From: DUPQ01 sp022706885
Lineage (GTDB): Bacteria; Bacillota; Clostridia; DUPQ01
Assembly (NCBI GenBank): GCA_022706885.1
Contig: JAKJBR010000001.1
Coordinates: 62,001 to 126,000 of the forward strand
DNA length: 64,000 nucleotides
Direction of reading: 5' to 3'
Shown: piece by piece, positions 35,248-44,986 of the stretch
Position numbering within the stretch: position 1 is the stretch's first letter
How the letters are laid out: every line of letters begins with the position of its first letter
Notes under the pieces: model-generated
Database searches by the model: none
Told to the model about the DNA's origin: nothing
The model's input: only the letters and a program-made list of their open reading frames with translations
Translations under genes and position numbers: made by a program

Positions 35248-36147
35248 TTTACTGTTTCTTTTAAATATCTTAAAGAGCATGGGATATAAACATCCGGCAA
35301 ACAGAATTATAAGAAGATACCTTATTCCGTCGGCAACCGGACTTTGGTTGAACAGGTCCAGAAGAGGCTGTTTTAAGAAGGATTTTATAACCAATACCAT
35401 TCCCAGACCCACAACCAACTTTATAATCTGTTGCCACCACTTGGCTTTTACTTCAAAGTTTGTGTATTTGATGTCTACGATTATGGAGACTATAATACCG
35501 ATACAGCAGCCTAAAAGTTTCCATCCGTTTTCTATTCCGTGCAGATATTCCGGTGAGCCGGTTTTGTCAAACGAGAGCACTATAAGTGAAATTACGATAG
35601 CAAATGCAACAATACCGTAAAGATATACATCCCCGTATTTATGCTTATCTGCAACACGGAAAGCGTAGTAGCAGAGCAATAAAAGCACTACTCCGATAGC
35701 TAAAGATGTAAATACATCCGCAGGAGTATGGACCCCCAGATACATTCTGGAAAAGGCCACAAGAAGTGTAAGAATTACCATAACTATATACACCCGGGTT
35801 TTCTTAAGAAACATGGCTACCGATCCGAAAAGACCGATGCCCTGTTGGGTATGTCCCGAAGGGAAAGAGTAGCCGGTTGCCGCTTCCACCGAGCCTTCCA
35901 CCGGCTTTGCGGCATTCTCATATGTCCAGGGGCGCGGGACTTTAAAGATTAATTTAAGCATCTGATTGACAAAGGAACCCAGTAAGAATATGAAAAACAT
36001 CCGGTACCCGGTTTTTTTATCTATACACCATATGACAATCAATATTACCACGGTGAAGAAAAGTTCCTCACCCATTTTTGTGACTAACAGGAAAAACTGA
36101 TCAAAGAACGGAGTCCTCAGCTGTTCCAATGTTTTTAGAAATTCCAT
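35236..36147 (-). CDS. PAP2-family membrane phosphatase
   Basis: A 303-residue integral membrane protein with the three acid-phosphatase motifs: KLIFKVPRP, YSFPSGHTQ and SRMYLGVHTPADV. Family members dephosphorylate lipid pyrophosphates such as undecaprenyl-PP or phosphatidate on the outer face. About eight hydrophobic segments continue after the catalytic core. The ribosome site is the GGGGGG-rich stretch upstream of the ATG. It is monocistronic; the substrate is not predictable. Confidence 0.9.
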   Translation of the reverse strand: MEFLKTLEQLRTPFFDQFFLLVTKMGEELFFTVVILIVIWCIDKKTGYRMFFIFLLGSFVNQMLKLIFKVPRPWTYENAAKPVEGSVEAATGYSFPSGHTQQGIGLFGSVAMFLKKTRVYIVMVILTLLVAFSRMYLGVHTPADVFTSLAIGVVLLLLCYYAFRVADKHKYGDVYLYGIVAFAIVISLIVLSFDKTGSPEYLHGIENGWKLLGCCIGIIVSIIVDIKYTNFEVKAKWWQQIIKLVVGLGMVLVIKSFLKQPLLDLFNQSPVADGIRYLLIILFAGCLYPMLFKIFKRNSKADS

Positions 36148-36252
36148 AACAACCCCCCATTTAATTTATTATTATTTCCACTCTATTTTAACTTATACTC
36201 TCAAATAATTCTATGCCAAGGCAATACCTGTTGAATCGGTTAAACCGCTTTT

Positions 36253-36645
36253 TCAAGTCTTTTTTATAAACTGCTCACTGCATTTGGGGCAGGTGATTCT
36301 TATCTTGCCTTTGTTTTTAGGTACGCGAACCTCGGTTTTGCATTTGGGGCATTTATAGTATCTGTGTGTTTTGTCGGTAGCTTTCTTCTTAACGGAAAAA
36401 TATTTACCTTTAAGGGGATTCCAGTATTTTAAGAAAAACTGATTCTCTTTTGCTCTTTGAGTGAAATTCCTTGATAGAGTTCGGAATACCTGATACAGGG
36501 CAACAGCCAGGGCAATAAACAAAAACACATTATTTTTGGTTATCAGGTAAACAAAAAAGAAAAGGGCATACACAACCATTAAAGCCCTGTTCAGCTGGTC
36601 CGTTCCGTATCTGTTCATAAAGAATTCTCTTATTCTTCTCATCAT
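36253..36645 (-). CDS. Membrane protein with C-terminal zinc ribbon
   Basis: A 130-residue protein: two hydrophobic helices at about 22-50, a basic linker, then a zinc ribbon YYKCPKCKTEVRVPKNKGK...CPKCSEQF at the C-terminus. Small proteins of this type occur widely in Clostridia without assigned function. It lies 64 bases downstream of the SDR gene on the same strand, possibly in one transcript. The first of two adjacent Met codons is used. Confidence 0.75.
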   Translation of the reverse strand: MMRRIREFFMNRYGTDQLNRALMVVYALFFFVYLITKNNVFLFIALAVALYQVFRTLSRNFTQRAKENQFFLKYWNPLKGKYFSVKKKATDKTHRYYKCPKCKTEVRVPKNKGKIRITCPKCSEQFIKKT

Positions 36646-36709
36646 TTATTTGCCTCTCCCGACTTCAATCGTATCATATGGTAGATTGAAATTATGAACT
36701 GTCCTTAAA

Positions 36710-37420
36710 CTAAATAACCGTTCCCCCGTTTACCGAAAAGACCTGCCCGGTTATAAACGAGGTCTTTTCATCGGCTAAGAAAAGAAGCATTTCCGATACA
36801 TCCCTGCATTTACCTATTCTTCCCAAAGGAATCATCTCTTCCAATTCCTGTTGAGTATAGGCTTTATTCATGTCGGTCTGTATTATGCCGGGTGCGACAC
36901 AGTTGACATATACATTCGAAGGAGCCAATTCTTTGGCCAGCGCTTTTGTAAAGCCTATGACACCGGCTTTGGATACCGAATAGGCAACCTCGCAGGAAGC
37001 ACCGGTTATGCCCCACATGGAGGATATATTTATGATATGTCCCGCTTTTCTGTATACCATGGACGGTACCGCACATTTGCATACATTAAAAATTCCCTTA
37101 AGATTTACATTGATAATCCTGTCCCAGTCTTTTTCTTCCATCCGGGAAAGAAGTCCCGCATAGTTTACGGCGGCATTGTTTATAACAACATCAATGTTGC
37201 CGAATCTAACTTGTCCTTTTTTGAACATTTCTTCAACCTGACCATAGTCGGAGACATCGGCTTTTATCACCTCGATATGCTCCTGAAACGAGGGATATTC
37301 CGATTTATCCATTTTTGTGGTATGGAAATTTGCGATAACATTGTACCCGGCTGCCAAAAAATCCTCCGTTGCCTGTCGCCCGATTCCTTTTGAAGCACCG
37401 GTTATCAAAACCGTTCTCAT
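36710..37420 (-). CDS. Short-chain dehydrogenase/reductase (YmfI/FabG-like)
   Basis: A 236-residue Rossmann enzyme: TGASKGIGRQ (cofactor loop), NNAAVNYAG, catalytic Ser in ISSMWGITGASCEVAYS, YSVSK Tyr/Lys pair, and C-terminal ITGQVFSVNGG. The WGITGASCEVAYS stretch resembles YmfI, the EF-P 5-aminopentanone reductase of Firmicutes, more than FabG of fatty-acid synthesis. No fab cluster is nearby, which supports that reading but does not prove it. Confidence 0.8.
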   Translation of the reverse strand: MRTVLITGASKGIGRQATEDFLAAGYNVIANFHTTKMDKSEYPSFQEHIEVIKADVSDYGQVEEMFKKGQVRFGNIDVVINNAAVNYAGLLSRMEEKDWDRIINVNLKGIFNVCKCAVPSMVYRKAGHIINISSMWGITGASCEVAYSVSKAGVIGFTKALAKELAPSNVYVNCVAPGIIQTDMNKAYTQQELEEMIPLGRIGKCRDVSEMLLFLADEKTSFITGQVFSVNGGTVI

Positions 37421-37555
37421 GCTGCCTCCTATCGATATGTTAGCATAAACATCATTGTTTTTAAATACCGAAGACAGGGCTTTAATGACTAATTTGATTG
37501 TTATGATTAATTGTGAACTTTTTCTGAACTATGTCCGCAAACGGCTCCTTTTGTG

Positions 37556-37584
37556 TTTACAATTGCGGTATATTAGTATATCCT
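37556..37584 (+). promoter_or_regulatory. Predicted promoter of the PPC-repeat protein gene
   Basis: TTTACA (37556-37561), 17 bases, TATCCT (37579-37584), 25 bases before the ATG with CGGAGGG between. Confidence 0.4.
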
Positions 37585-37608
37585 TTATACATCATTCGGA
37601 GGGATATA

Positions 37609-39969
37609 ATGAAAAAAAATATAGTTTGCATAGGAATTCTGTTATTAGTTCTTGTTTTTAGCGTCATAACATTAGCATCATTTCCTACTGATGATGCCGT
37701 AATAGTTAACACTGAAGAAAGAGTACAGTCTGAACAAGCTACCGTTCAACAACCTGCAACAGAGGATGTGATGAAGGGACCGTGGGAAAATGCCGTAAAA
37801 ATATACGGCAATACGACACATTCCTTATCCTTCAGTGATTCGTTCAGTGAAAAGTGGTTTGAACTGGAACCCATGACGGAAGGTAAATCCGTCATTCTGA
37901 CGATAAGTTGCGACGATCAGGCTGCAACCGGCGTTATATCGGCTCTGTACTACAAAGAAGATGTTTTAAGTCAGGGCAATAATGCGGAGAGACTGTTCGG
38001 AACCTACATGCTGAACAAACCGTCGGCATATAAGATAAGTAAAGGCGGATCTTATTATCTGAAAGTTTCTGTAATAGGAAACAGTGCAATCGGCAGCAAT
38101 ATTAAATTGAATTACACTACAATCGTAAATGATATATATGAAGACAATGATGTCTGGGAAAGAGCAACACCGATAGATATAAAGAAACCGTACATTATAG
38201 ATATCTCGGCCATAAATGATATAGACTGGTTTAAGATATCCTTACAAAAAGATCAGGCTTTGCAATATATAATAAGGAATGATATCAGTTCCGGTAAAGG
38301 AGTAAATGTCGCACTTTACAGAGAAGAAGATCTGATTAAGAACGGGGATACCGCACCGGTATTGTTCACATCTACCGAATTCAACAAATATTATACCCAT
38401 AAGAATGATAAGACACAGACATACTACTTAAAGGTGACACCGTCCGCGAGAGAAGCGGTTCTCAATAAAGTCACCCTTATAACCGACATTATCCCTCCCG
38501 ACAGCCTGGAAGGAAATGATTCTTATGATCAGGCGGTAATGCTTACTCCGGGAGTTGCAAAAACCGTTACCATATCCGCATCAAATGATGTGGACTGGTT
38601 AATGGTAAAAACGGACAAGCCCGGGCAGACGGTCAAGCTCAGCATACGTAATGCATCTTTCTCGGGAGCAAAACTTATATGCGACTGGTATGAAGGTGCA
38701 CGATTAATTGCCGGCAGCGAAGCGGCGGAAACCTTGTATAAAACAAGAGGAACGGGAACTTCGTATGTGTATATGGAAGAGGCAGGCACATATTACTTCA
38801 AACTGTATACTGTCGATAACAGCGTAATAACTACTCCGATAGAGATAAGTTATACTGTGATTCCGGCAGACCGATATGAACCCAACAATGATTATCAAAG
38901 TGCAAAAATCATATCGGGCAACAGTGAAACACGTTTCACGCTTCCCGCATTGAATGATCAGGACTGGTTTGCAGTTAAAACATACAAAGAAAATCAGGCA
39001 TTGAGACTTAACACATATATACCCAAAACCGGCGCATCGGTAAATATATTTGTTTACAGACAGGATGATGTGGAATCGTACGGAGAAGCCGCTCCTCTTT
39101 TCACCTTTAACAGCGCCAAGGCTCCTTACATATACATGCTGGAGGAAAAGGGCACCTATTACATTAAAATAGTATCCGATACAATTATTTCCGATGACTG
39201 CATATTGTATCTTTCATTGCTGAACTCCGATGCCAACGAACTGAACAACACCAGAGATACTGCAACCTATTTCCCGGCCGGTGAAAGAAAAACCTTTACA
39301 ATATCGGGAGTTAACGATACCGACTGGTTCTATTTCAATGTGGGAAAAGATAACAGTGTAATAGATTACATAATGCAATCGGATTTCAACAAATATGCTA
39401 AAGTATCGATATACAGTGAAGCGGAATTGGACAGTTATGAAGAATATGCCGTTCCGTTGTTTACCTCCGACAAGTATGATGAGAGGGTGGCATATAAGCT
39501 GGACAAGGCGGGAAAATATTACATCAAGATAGATTCCGCTTTACCCGTTCTTGATGATATACACTTAGAGTATACCATCAGAGAATCGGATAAGCATGAG
39601 AATAACGACACATGGAATAAAGCGACACCGTTAACCCCCACTGAAAAGATTGATTTCACCATAAGAGCTGCAAATGATGCCGACTGGTTCAAGATAAGCA
39701 GCAGCGGCACTAATAAGATGAGCCTGACCTTCAACATCAGTTCAAAGTATATGATGAAGGATGCTATAAACATCTATGTGTACAGAGAGGTGGATCTTCT
39801 GAATTACGGCTCAAGAGCTCAGCATATTTATGTTGCCAGGACATCCGACATCTCCAATTTTATCGACATTTCCGACGGTACTTACTACCTCAAAGCAGTG
39901 GCGGTTAAAAATGATGCTTTTGACTTTGATTATACACTCAGGGCTAATGTTTTCAAAATGCAGGATTAG
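37609..39969 (+). CDS. Secreted multi-repeat protein with PPC-like domains
   Basis: A 786-residue exported protein. The signal peptide is MKKNIVCIGILLLVLVFSVI, with possible cleavage near TLA-SF. About six repeats of roughly 120 residues follow. Each starts with 'D.YE.ND..WE.A.P' and contains the core ND(I/V/Q/T/A)DWF: NDIDWFKI, NDVDWLMV, NDQDWFAV, NDTDWFYF, NDADWFKI. This is the pre-peptidase C-terminal (PPC) fold, usually an accessory module on secreted proteases. Here no catalytic domain is present, so it is a pure repeat protein, perhaps for glycan or surface binding. The ATG at 37609 follows CGGAGGG. Confidence 0.8.
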   Translation: MKKNIVCIGILLLVLVFSVITLASFPTDDAVIVNTEERVQSEQATVQQPATEDVMKGPWENAVKIYGNTTHSLSFSDSFSEKWFELEPMTEGKSVILTISCDDQAATGVISALYYKEDVLSQGNNAERLFGTYMLNKPSAYKISKGGSYYLKVSVIGNSAIGSNIKLNYTTIVNDIYEDNDVWERATPIDIKKPYIIDISAINDIDWFKISLQKDQALQYIIRNDISSGKGVNVALYREEDLIKNGDTAPVLFTSTEFNKYYTHKNDKTQTYYLKVTPSAREAVLNKVTLITDIIPPDSLEGNDSYDQAVMLTPGVAKTVTISASNDVDWLMVKTDKPGQTVKLSIRNASFSGAKLICDWYEGARLIAGSEAAETLYKTRGTGTSYVYMEEAGTYYFKLYTVDNSVITTPIEISYTVIPADRYEPNNDYQSAKIISGNSETRFTLPALNDQDWFAVKTYKENQALRLNTYIPKTGASVNIFVYRQDDVESYGEAAPLFTFNSAKAPYIYMLEEKGTYYIKIVSDTIISDDCILYLSLLNSDANELNNTRDTATYFPAGERKTFTISGVNDTDWFYFNVGKDNSVIDYIMQSDFNKYAKVSIYSEAELDSYEEYAVPLFTSDKYDERVAYKLDKAGKYYIKIDSALPVLDDIHLEYTIRESDKHENNDTWNKATPLTPTEKIDFTIRAANDADWFKISSSGTNKMSLTFNISSKYMMKDAINIYVYREVDLLNYGSRAQHIYVARTSDISNFIDISDGTYYLKAVAVKNDAFDFDYTLRANVFKMQD

Positions 39970-40013
39970 CATTTATTACTGAAGGATATAAAAGCTGCAA
40001 AGGAGAATCGAAT

Positions 40014-41819
40014 ATGCTGCATATCGGTATAAAGCATGTGGATATAACCGACGGTTTCTGGAAGAAGCGCCAGGATATAAATAAGGATGTTACGGTAAAA
40101 GCCGTCCAAAACAGGTTTCTGGAAACAGGCAGGTTTGATGCGTTTGATTTTACAAATGAGAAGATAGCACACATCTTCTATGATTCCGATGTAGCCAAAT
40201 GGATAGAAGGTGTATCTTTCATACTGCATAAAGAGAGAAACAGCGAGTTGGAGGTATTCATAGACCGCATAGCAGATCTCATTGAAAAGAACAGGTCGGA
40301 TGACGGTTACTATAACTCGCATTTTTTAAGAAAACCGGAAGAACGATGGCAGCACCGTTCGGACCATGAGCTTTATTGTGCAGGTCATCTTATGGAAGCC
40401 GCTGTGCAATATTATAAAGCGACGGGAAAAGAAAAGTTTTTAAAACTGATGGAAGATTATGCCGACTACATATACAAAGTGTTTATAACGGAAAAATCCG
40501 CCGCATTTAAAACACCGGGTCATGAGGAAATAGAACTTGCTCTTGTCAAGATGTACGACACGACCGGGAAAAAGAAGTATCTTGAACTTTCCAAACACTT
40601 TATTGACCGAAGAGGTGTTGAAGAAGAGCCTTGGATAGGCAGCAACTACAACAGATATAACACACAGGATTTTCTGCCTGTAAGGCAACAGAGGACGGCG
40701 GAAGGACATGCAGTCAGAGCATCTTATCTCTATGCGGGAATGGCGGATATTGCGTACAGATACAAAGACAAGGAACTTCTTGCTGCATGTAAAGCCATTT
40801 TTTCCAATATAGTGAAAAAAAGAATGTATATTACCGGGGGAACCGGATCATCGCACCTGGGTGAAGCATATACATTGGATTACGATCTTCCCAATACCAA
40901 AGGATATGCCGAAACATGTGCGGCAATAGCGTTGGCATTCTTTGCACAACGCATGCTTTTATCTGATGCCGACTCCGTATATGCGGACACGGTGGAAAGG
41001 ATTATTTACAACGGAATGCTCTCGGGTGTATCTCTGGACGGAAAAGCGTTCTTTTATGAAAATCCTTTGGAGATTCAGCCCGTTTTGAACAACAGGAATG
41101 TGGCCACGACACTTACCGAGAGAAATGCCATTACTCAGAGAAAGGAAGTGTTCGGCTGTTCCTGCTGTCCTCCTAATGTAATAAGATTTATAGGAGCAAT
41201 TAACGAATACATATATTCATATAATAAGGATACCCTGTTTATAAACCAGTTCATATCTTCCGATCTGGAGTATGAGAATATAAGGGCAGAAATCAGGACG
41301 GAGTTTCCGAACTGCGGGAAAGTATATATTAAAGTTTCCGGAGTAAATAAGGTTGCCGTAAGAAAACCTTATTGGTGTAAGTATCTGAAATTGGTAATTA
41401 ATGATGTAAGAAGCAAATATTCTTCGAAAAAAGGTTACATATACATCAATCTGCCAAAAGGACAGAACAGAATCAGATTGGAAATGGATATTACACCGAG
41501 ACTGGTATACAGTAACCCGAAAGTGTATGACAATTCCCATAAGACCGCCGTAATGAGAGGTCCTGTGGTATATTGTGCGGAAGCTGTCGATAACGATTTT
41601 CCTCTTAACAATATAGTTTTCGGGAAAGAGCTCAATTACAAAACAGTAAAGTCCGATCAGCTGGATGCCTATATGCTGGATGTGGATATAAAAATACCCC
41701 AAAGCATTGACGACCTTTATACCTTTACCCCGTTCAAATACCGAAAGAAAACATTGAGAATGATTCCCTATTACTGCTTTGCCAACAGGGGAGAAACCGA
41801 GATGAGGGTGTGGTTATGA
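40014..41819 (+). CDS. Glycoside hydrolase family 127 (beta-L-arabinofuranosidase-like)
   Basis: A 601-residue enzyme with an all-alpha barrel. The Cys-rich catalytic/zinc motif EVFGCSCCPPNVIRFIG is at about residues 378-394, and the earlier TGGTGSSHLGEAYTLDYDLP segment is diagnostic of GH127. Family members release beta-L-arabinofuranose, using Cys as nucleophile. There is no signal peptide, so it acts in the cytoplasm. It lies 44 bases after the PPC-repeat gene behind AAAGGAG and ends at a strong hairpin. Confidence 0.9.
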   Translation: MLHIGIKHVDITDGFWKKRQDINKDVTVKAVQNRFLETGRFDAFDFTNEKIAHIFYDSDVAKWIEGVSFILHKERNSELEVFIDRIADLIEKNRSDDGYYNSHFLRKPEERWQHRSDHELYCAGHLMEAAVQYYKATGKEKFLKLMEDYADYIYKVFITEKSAAFKTPGHEEIELALVKMYDTTGKKKYLELSKHFIDRRGVEEEPWIGSNYNRYNTQDFLPVRQQRTAEGHAVRASYLYAGMADIAYRYKDKELLAACKAIFSNIVKKRMYITGGTGSSHLGEAYTLDYDLPNTKGYAETCAAIALAFFAQRMLLSDADSVYADTVERIIYNGMLSGVSLDGKAFFYENPLEIQPVLNNRNVATTLTERNAITQRKEVFGCSCCPPNVIRFIGAINEYIYSYNKDTLFINQFISSDLEYENIRAEIRTEFPNCGKVYIKVSGVNKVAVRKPYWCKYLKLVINDVRSKYSSKKGYIYINLPKGQNRIRLEMDITPRLVYSNPKVYDNSHKTAVMRGPVVYCAEAVDNDFPLNNIVFGKELNYKTVKSDQLDAYMLDVDIKIPQSIDDLYTFTPFKYRKKTLRMIPYYCFANRGETEMRVWL

Positions 41820-41846
41820 GTAGATTCAAAGAAAAGCGGGAACTGA

Positions 41847-41871
41847 AAAATAGCACTCACGGTGCTATTTT
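41847..41871 (+). terminator. Terminator after the GH127 gene
   Basis: A perfect 10-base stem AAAATAGCAC/GTGCTATTTT with loop TCACG. The following 41872-42058 stretch holds no recognisable gene. Confidence 0.75.
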
Positions 41872-42058
41872 ACGGAGCGAAACTTTGTATGAGGAGTTGT
41901 TAATATTGTTTCGGTATTATTAGCATGTTTTTTGGTTTCTTTTAGAGGAGGAAGGAATTATTGAAGTAACTGCTAGTAATACAACATGAGTATAAAAAGA
42001 AAGTGTTAATAAAGTGTGAACAAAAAATTAACTTTCCATGAATTCTTTTGCTCTTTTG

Positions 42059-42087
42059 TTGACTTGCGCCTATGTTGAAAGTATACT
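42059..42087 (+). promoter_or_regulatory. Promoter of the MacB-like lipoprotein gene
   Basis: TTGACT (42059-42064), 17 bases, TATACT (42082-42087): a strong housekeeping promoter. The transcript would carry an untranslated leader of about 110 bases. Confidence 0.75.
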
Positions 42088-42202
42088 CGGGACATATTAA
42101 CTTCAAAAGAAAGTGATATCGGACAAGAAAAGAGATTTTTATTTACAGTATTAACAGAAAAACCGTTAATTGTTTATTACGAAAGAGAAAGAGGCATTAA
42201 TA

Positions 42203-43039
42203 ATGAAAAAAGGAAAAAAGAAAGTATGGATTTCTGTAATTGGCATCATTGTTATTTTAACAGCAACAGCTTTATTGGTGTCTTGTCAAAGTAAAGAAGA
42301 TTATGGCAACCGCATAGTCATTAAGAGAATAGACGGAAAAGGTTCTCTGAGAATGTCATATAGGTATGTAGACAAAATTCTCTCGGACAAATCGTATTTT
42401 TCAGGAGATATTGAAAAGTTTCTTATTTCTTCCGTAAGAATCAGACTGGACGGAGAAAACTTTCGTTGGGGATTTCCGTTGGGCGTTCTAGCGAAAACGG
42501 AAAACACTGAGGAAGATAGAAATATCTTACTGGCCATTCAGTACTGTAAAGGCATAACGGATATTGATATAATAGCCAATGAAAAGAAAAACTGTGAAGT
42601 TACATTTTATGAAGGCTTTAATGCCGCTATGATGCAGGATAAAATGAGAGACTGCGTGATTATACCGTCCTCCATAACCAAATTTATAAATTCCGAACTT
42701 GCTCCTCAGGACAGAATAATGAGTATAAGCCTTGTTGAAGGCTCATCCGTATTTCCCGGCCGGTTTACAATAATAGGAGAGTACACTGCAAGGGATAAAT
42801 ATGACACTATCTATGTATCATATTCCGGCATAGCTCGTATTCTTACATCAGCAGAAAGCGATGTATCGGAATTTGTGGATTCATTGGAAATTAAATTGTT
42901 TGAAGGGCAAGACGGTATTCAACTGATGGAGTATTTAGACAGATATTTTGCCGATGCAAACGCTCTTGAGAAATATGAAGGTAAAACCAACAGGTTTGGC
43001 GATCCGTATATTTTTCAGTACGAGCATTATCCGAAATAG
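42203..43039 (+). CDS. Lipoprotein with a single MacB-like extracytoplasmic domain
   Basis: A 278-residue lipoprotein: MKKGKKKVW, hydrophobic helix and lipobox LVSC. The mature part carries ISSVRIR, YCKGITDID, CEVTFYEGF, VIIPSS, and FTIIGEYTARDKYDTIYVSYSG. The order and the closing 'F.IIGEY...YSG' resemble the periplasmic core of MacB/FtsX-type ABC permeases, but no permease helices or ATPase are present. It is related to the following gene, which has two copies of the domain. The ATG at 42203 follows an AAAGAGG site. Confidence 0.65.
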   Translation: MKKGKKKVWISVIGIIVILTATALLVSCQSKEDYGNRIVIKRIDGKGSLRMSYRYVDKILSDKSYFSGDIEKFLISSVRIRLDGENFRWGFPLGVLAKTENTEEDRNILLAIQYCKGITDIDIIANEKKNCEVTFYEGFNAAMMQDKMRDCVIIPSSITKFINSELAPQDRIMSISLVEGSSVFPGRFTIIGEYTARDKYDTIYVSYSGIARILTSAESDVSEFVDSLEIKLFEGQDGIQLMEYLDRYFADANALEKYEGKTNRFGDPYIFQYEHYPK

Positions 43040-43121
43040 TTTATATATAGCACCGTTAGTTAGTGATTAGCACGGTTTGCATAAACATCTATATTTTCAA
43101 TATACGAACGGAGGTTAACAG

Positions 43122-44939
43122 ATGGAAAACAAGAAAAAAACAGGTGTTACTATAATCATCATAGTATCGGTTGTGATTGTTGCGGCAGCTTTACTGTTCA
43201 TATTCCGTGACAGTCTTTTCGGTAAAACAGAGCATTTCAATGTTACGACTTCTAACAGCGACATTGTTTTTAAAAGGTCAGATGCTCAGGAGCCTCTTAA
43301 TATGCCGTACAGATATTCAAAAGTTCTAATGGACAAAAGGTTGGCATTTAAAGAAGAAATAGTCAGTATCAACATATCTTCCGTCAGGTATGAGATGAGC
43401 GACAAGGGCTTAAGTTTGTATAACTACAATGATGTTTTGAAAAATCCGGACAGCAGCAATGTCGAAGAGGTTATAGGTTCAATTAAGTACTGCAAAGGTA
43501 TTACCGCATTAAGCGGTATAATATCTGACAAAAAAGACAGTAAAATAACCATTTATGAAGGATATTCCGCTGATTTATTGGCGGAAAACTTGCAGCACTA
43601 TATTATCATTCCCTCTACATTGAGTAGTCATATCAATGAAGAATTGCCTGATAACGAGAAGGTGTTGTTTTTAATAAACCCCGGCACAAGCGGCTTGGCA
43701 TATTTCACGGTAATAGGAGAATACACAACAAAAAATGAGAGTGATACTTTGTATCTGTCCTATTCGGGATTAAGTACGGTGGTTCTCGGAGCTCAAAAAG
43801 ACGTTCCGGATCATATTGATTGTATGGAGATTAATGTGAATAAGCAGGCCGACCTTACAAATTTCTCATACTTCTTAAGCGAATATTTCGCAGATATGAA
43901 TATGCTTAATCAGTATGAAAAAAGGATAAACAGGTTTAATGAGCCGTATTCGTATATGTTTGTAAACACGGTGGATTTAAAGCCTATTGATCTTTCGGGA
44001 GAGAAAAGCTCCGAGAAGAATATAATAACAATATCCCGGATTGACGGAAAAGACAAACTGGAAATGTCGCATGTATATGCCGACGCCCTAATAAATGACT
44101 ACTCCCGATATTCACAGTATATAACGGATTTAAATATAAGTACGGGCAGAAAAGGAGTGAATCCGAGTGATTACCCTGCATTTACAAAGGTGCCGTCTTA
44201 TAGCTTTTCGATAACACTTCCCGGAAATTACGGTAGAGAAATAACTGATTACCTTAAAAAAAGCGGTAAGAACTGGCCGTGGTTTCATCAAGCTGTTACC
44301 GGTGTAAGTGAAATAGAAAGAATGAAAAAAGGCTGTGAAATAACATTTTATACCAACTATACGGGTAAGGATCTTGCAGCATTAAGAAATGAAGACTATA
44401 GGAAAGAAAAAGAATTGGAAGGGGATATAAAAGGATATGCCATAGTACCTGTAGCAATGCATGAGGCTACTCGCAATAATCGCAGTATAGACTACCATAT
44501 TGTTACAATGAGTGAGTCGGACCGAAGCATTAACTTTCTTGAGGCAATGCGTGTCGGATTCAAGATAATCGGATATTACGAATTGCCGGAAGAGACAAAA
44601 GATAAGGTAGAAAAAGATGAAAAAGAGGAAAAAATTATAGCTGTGTATGACAAGGAAGGTAACAAGATAGAGATGCGTGAGTCTGTACCTGACGGGTATG
44701 ACACGATATTTCTGACATATACGGGATATAATGATAAGTATAAGAAGGCGGCATTCAAGAACGAGTACATAGAAGCAATAACTATAGAAACAAGAAGCGA
44801 TACCGATATTACCGAGTTGATAAAATATTTGAAGCAGTATTTTGCACCTTCGGAAGAAGCTGCAGGTTATGTAGGGCAGAAGAATGAACTGGGATTAGCA
44901 TATGAATACTGTTTTACTGTTACGAAAAATGCGAATTAG
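43122..44939 (+). CDS. Membrane-anchored protein with two MacB-like extracytoplasmic domains
   Basis: A 605-residue protein with an N-terminal membrane helix (about 8-28, no lipobox) and two tandem homologous domains. Domain 1 (about 45-285) has ISSVRYE, YCKGITALSG, FTVIGEYTTKNESDTLYLSY. Domain 2 (about 300-600) has ISRIDGKDKLEMSHVYAD, GCEITFYTNYTG, FKIIGYYELP and DTIFLTYTGYN. Domain 2 contains an extra charged insertion (EETKDKVEKDEKEEK). It follows its single-domain relative by 82 bases. As there, no ABC permease or ATPase gene accompanies it. Function unknown. Confidence 0.65.
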   Translation: MENKKKTGVTIIIIVSVVIVAAALLFIFRDSLFGKTEHFNVTTSNSDIVFKRSDAQEPLNMPYRYSKVLMDKRLAFKEEIVSINISSVRYEMSDKGLSLYNYNDVLKNPDSSNVEEVIGSIKYCKGITALSGIISDKKDSKITIYEGYSADLLAENLQHYIIIPSTLSSHINEELPDNEKVLFLINPGTSGLAYFTVIGEYTTKNESDTLYLSYSGLSTVVLGAQKDVPDHIDCMEINVNKQADLTNFSYFLSEYFADMNMLNQYEKRINRFNEPYSYMFVNTVDLKPIDLSGEKSSEKNIITISRIDGKDKLEMSHVYADALINDYSRYSQYITDLNISTGRKGVNPSDYPAFTKVPSYSFSITLPGNYGREITDYLKKSGKNWPWFHQAVTGVSEIERMKKGCEITFYTNYTGKDLAALRNEDYRKEKELEGDIKGYAIVPVAMHEATRNNRSIDYHIVTMSESDRSINFLEAMRVGFKIIGYYELPEETKDKVEKDEKEEKIIAVYDKEGNKIEMRESVPDGYDTIFLTYTGYNDKYKKAAFKNEYIEAITIETRSDTDITELIKYLKQYFAPSEEAAGYVGQKNELGLAYEYCFTVTKNAN

Positions 44940-44986
44940 CAACAATTTGGGTATATGTAAAACAGATGTATTTGAGAAAACAGTAA

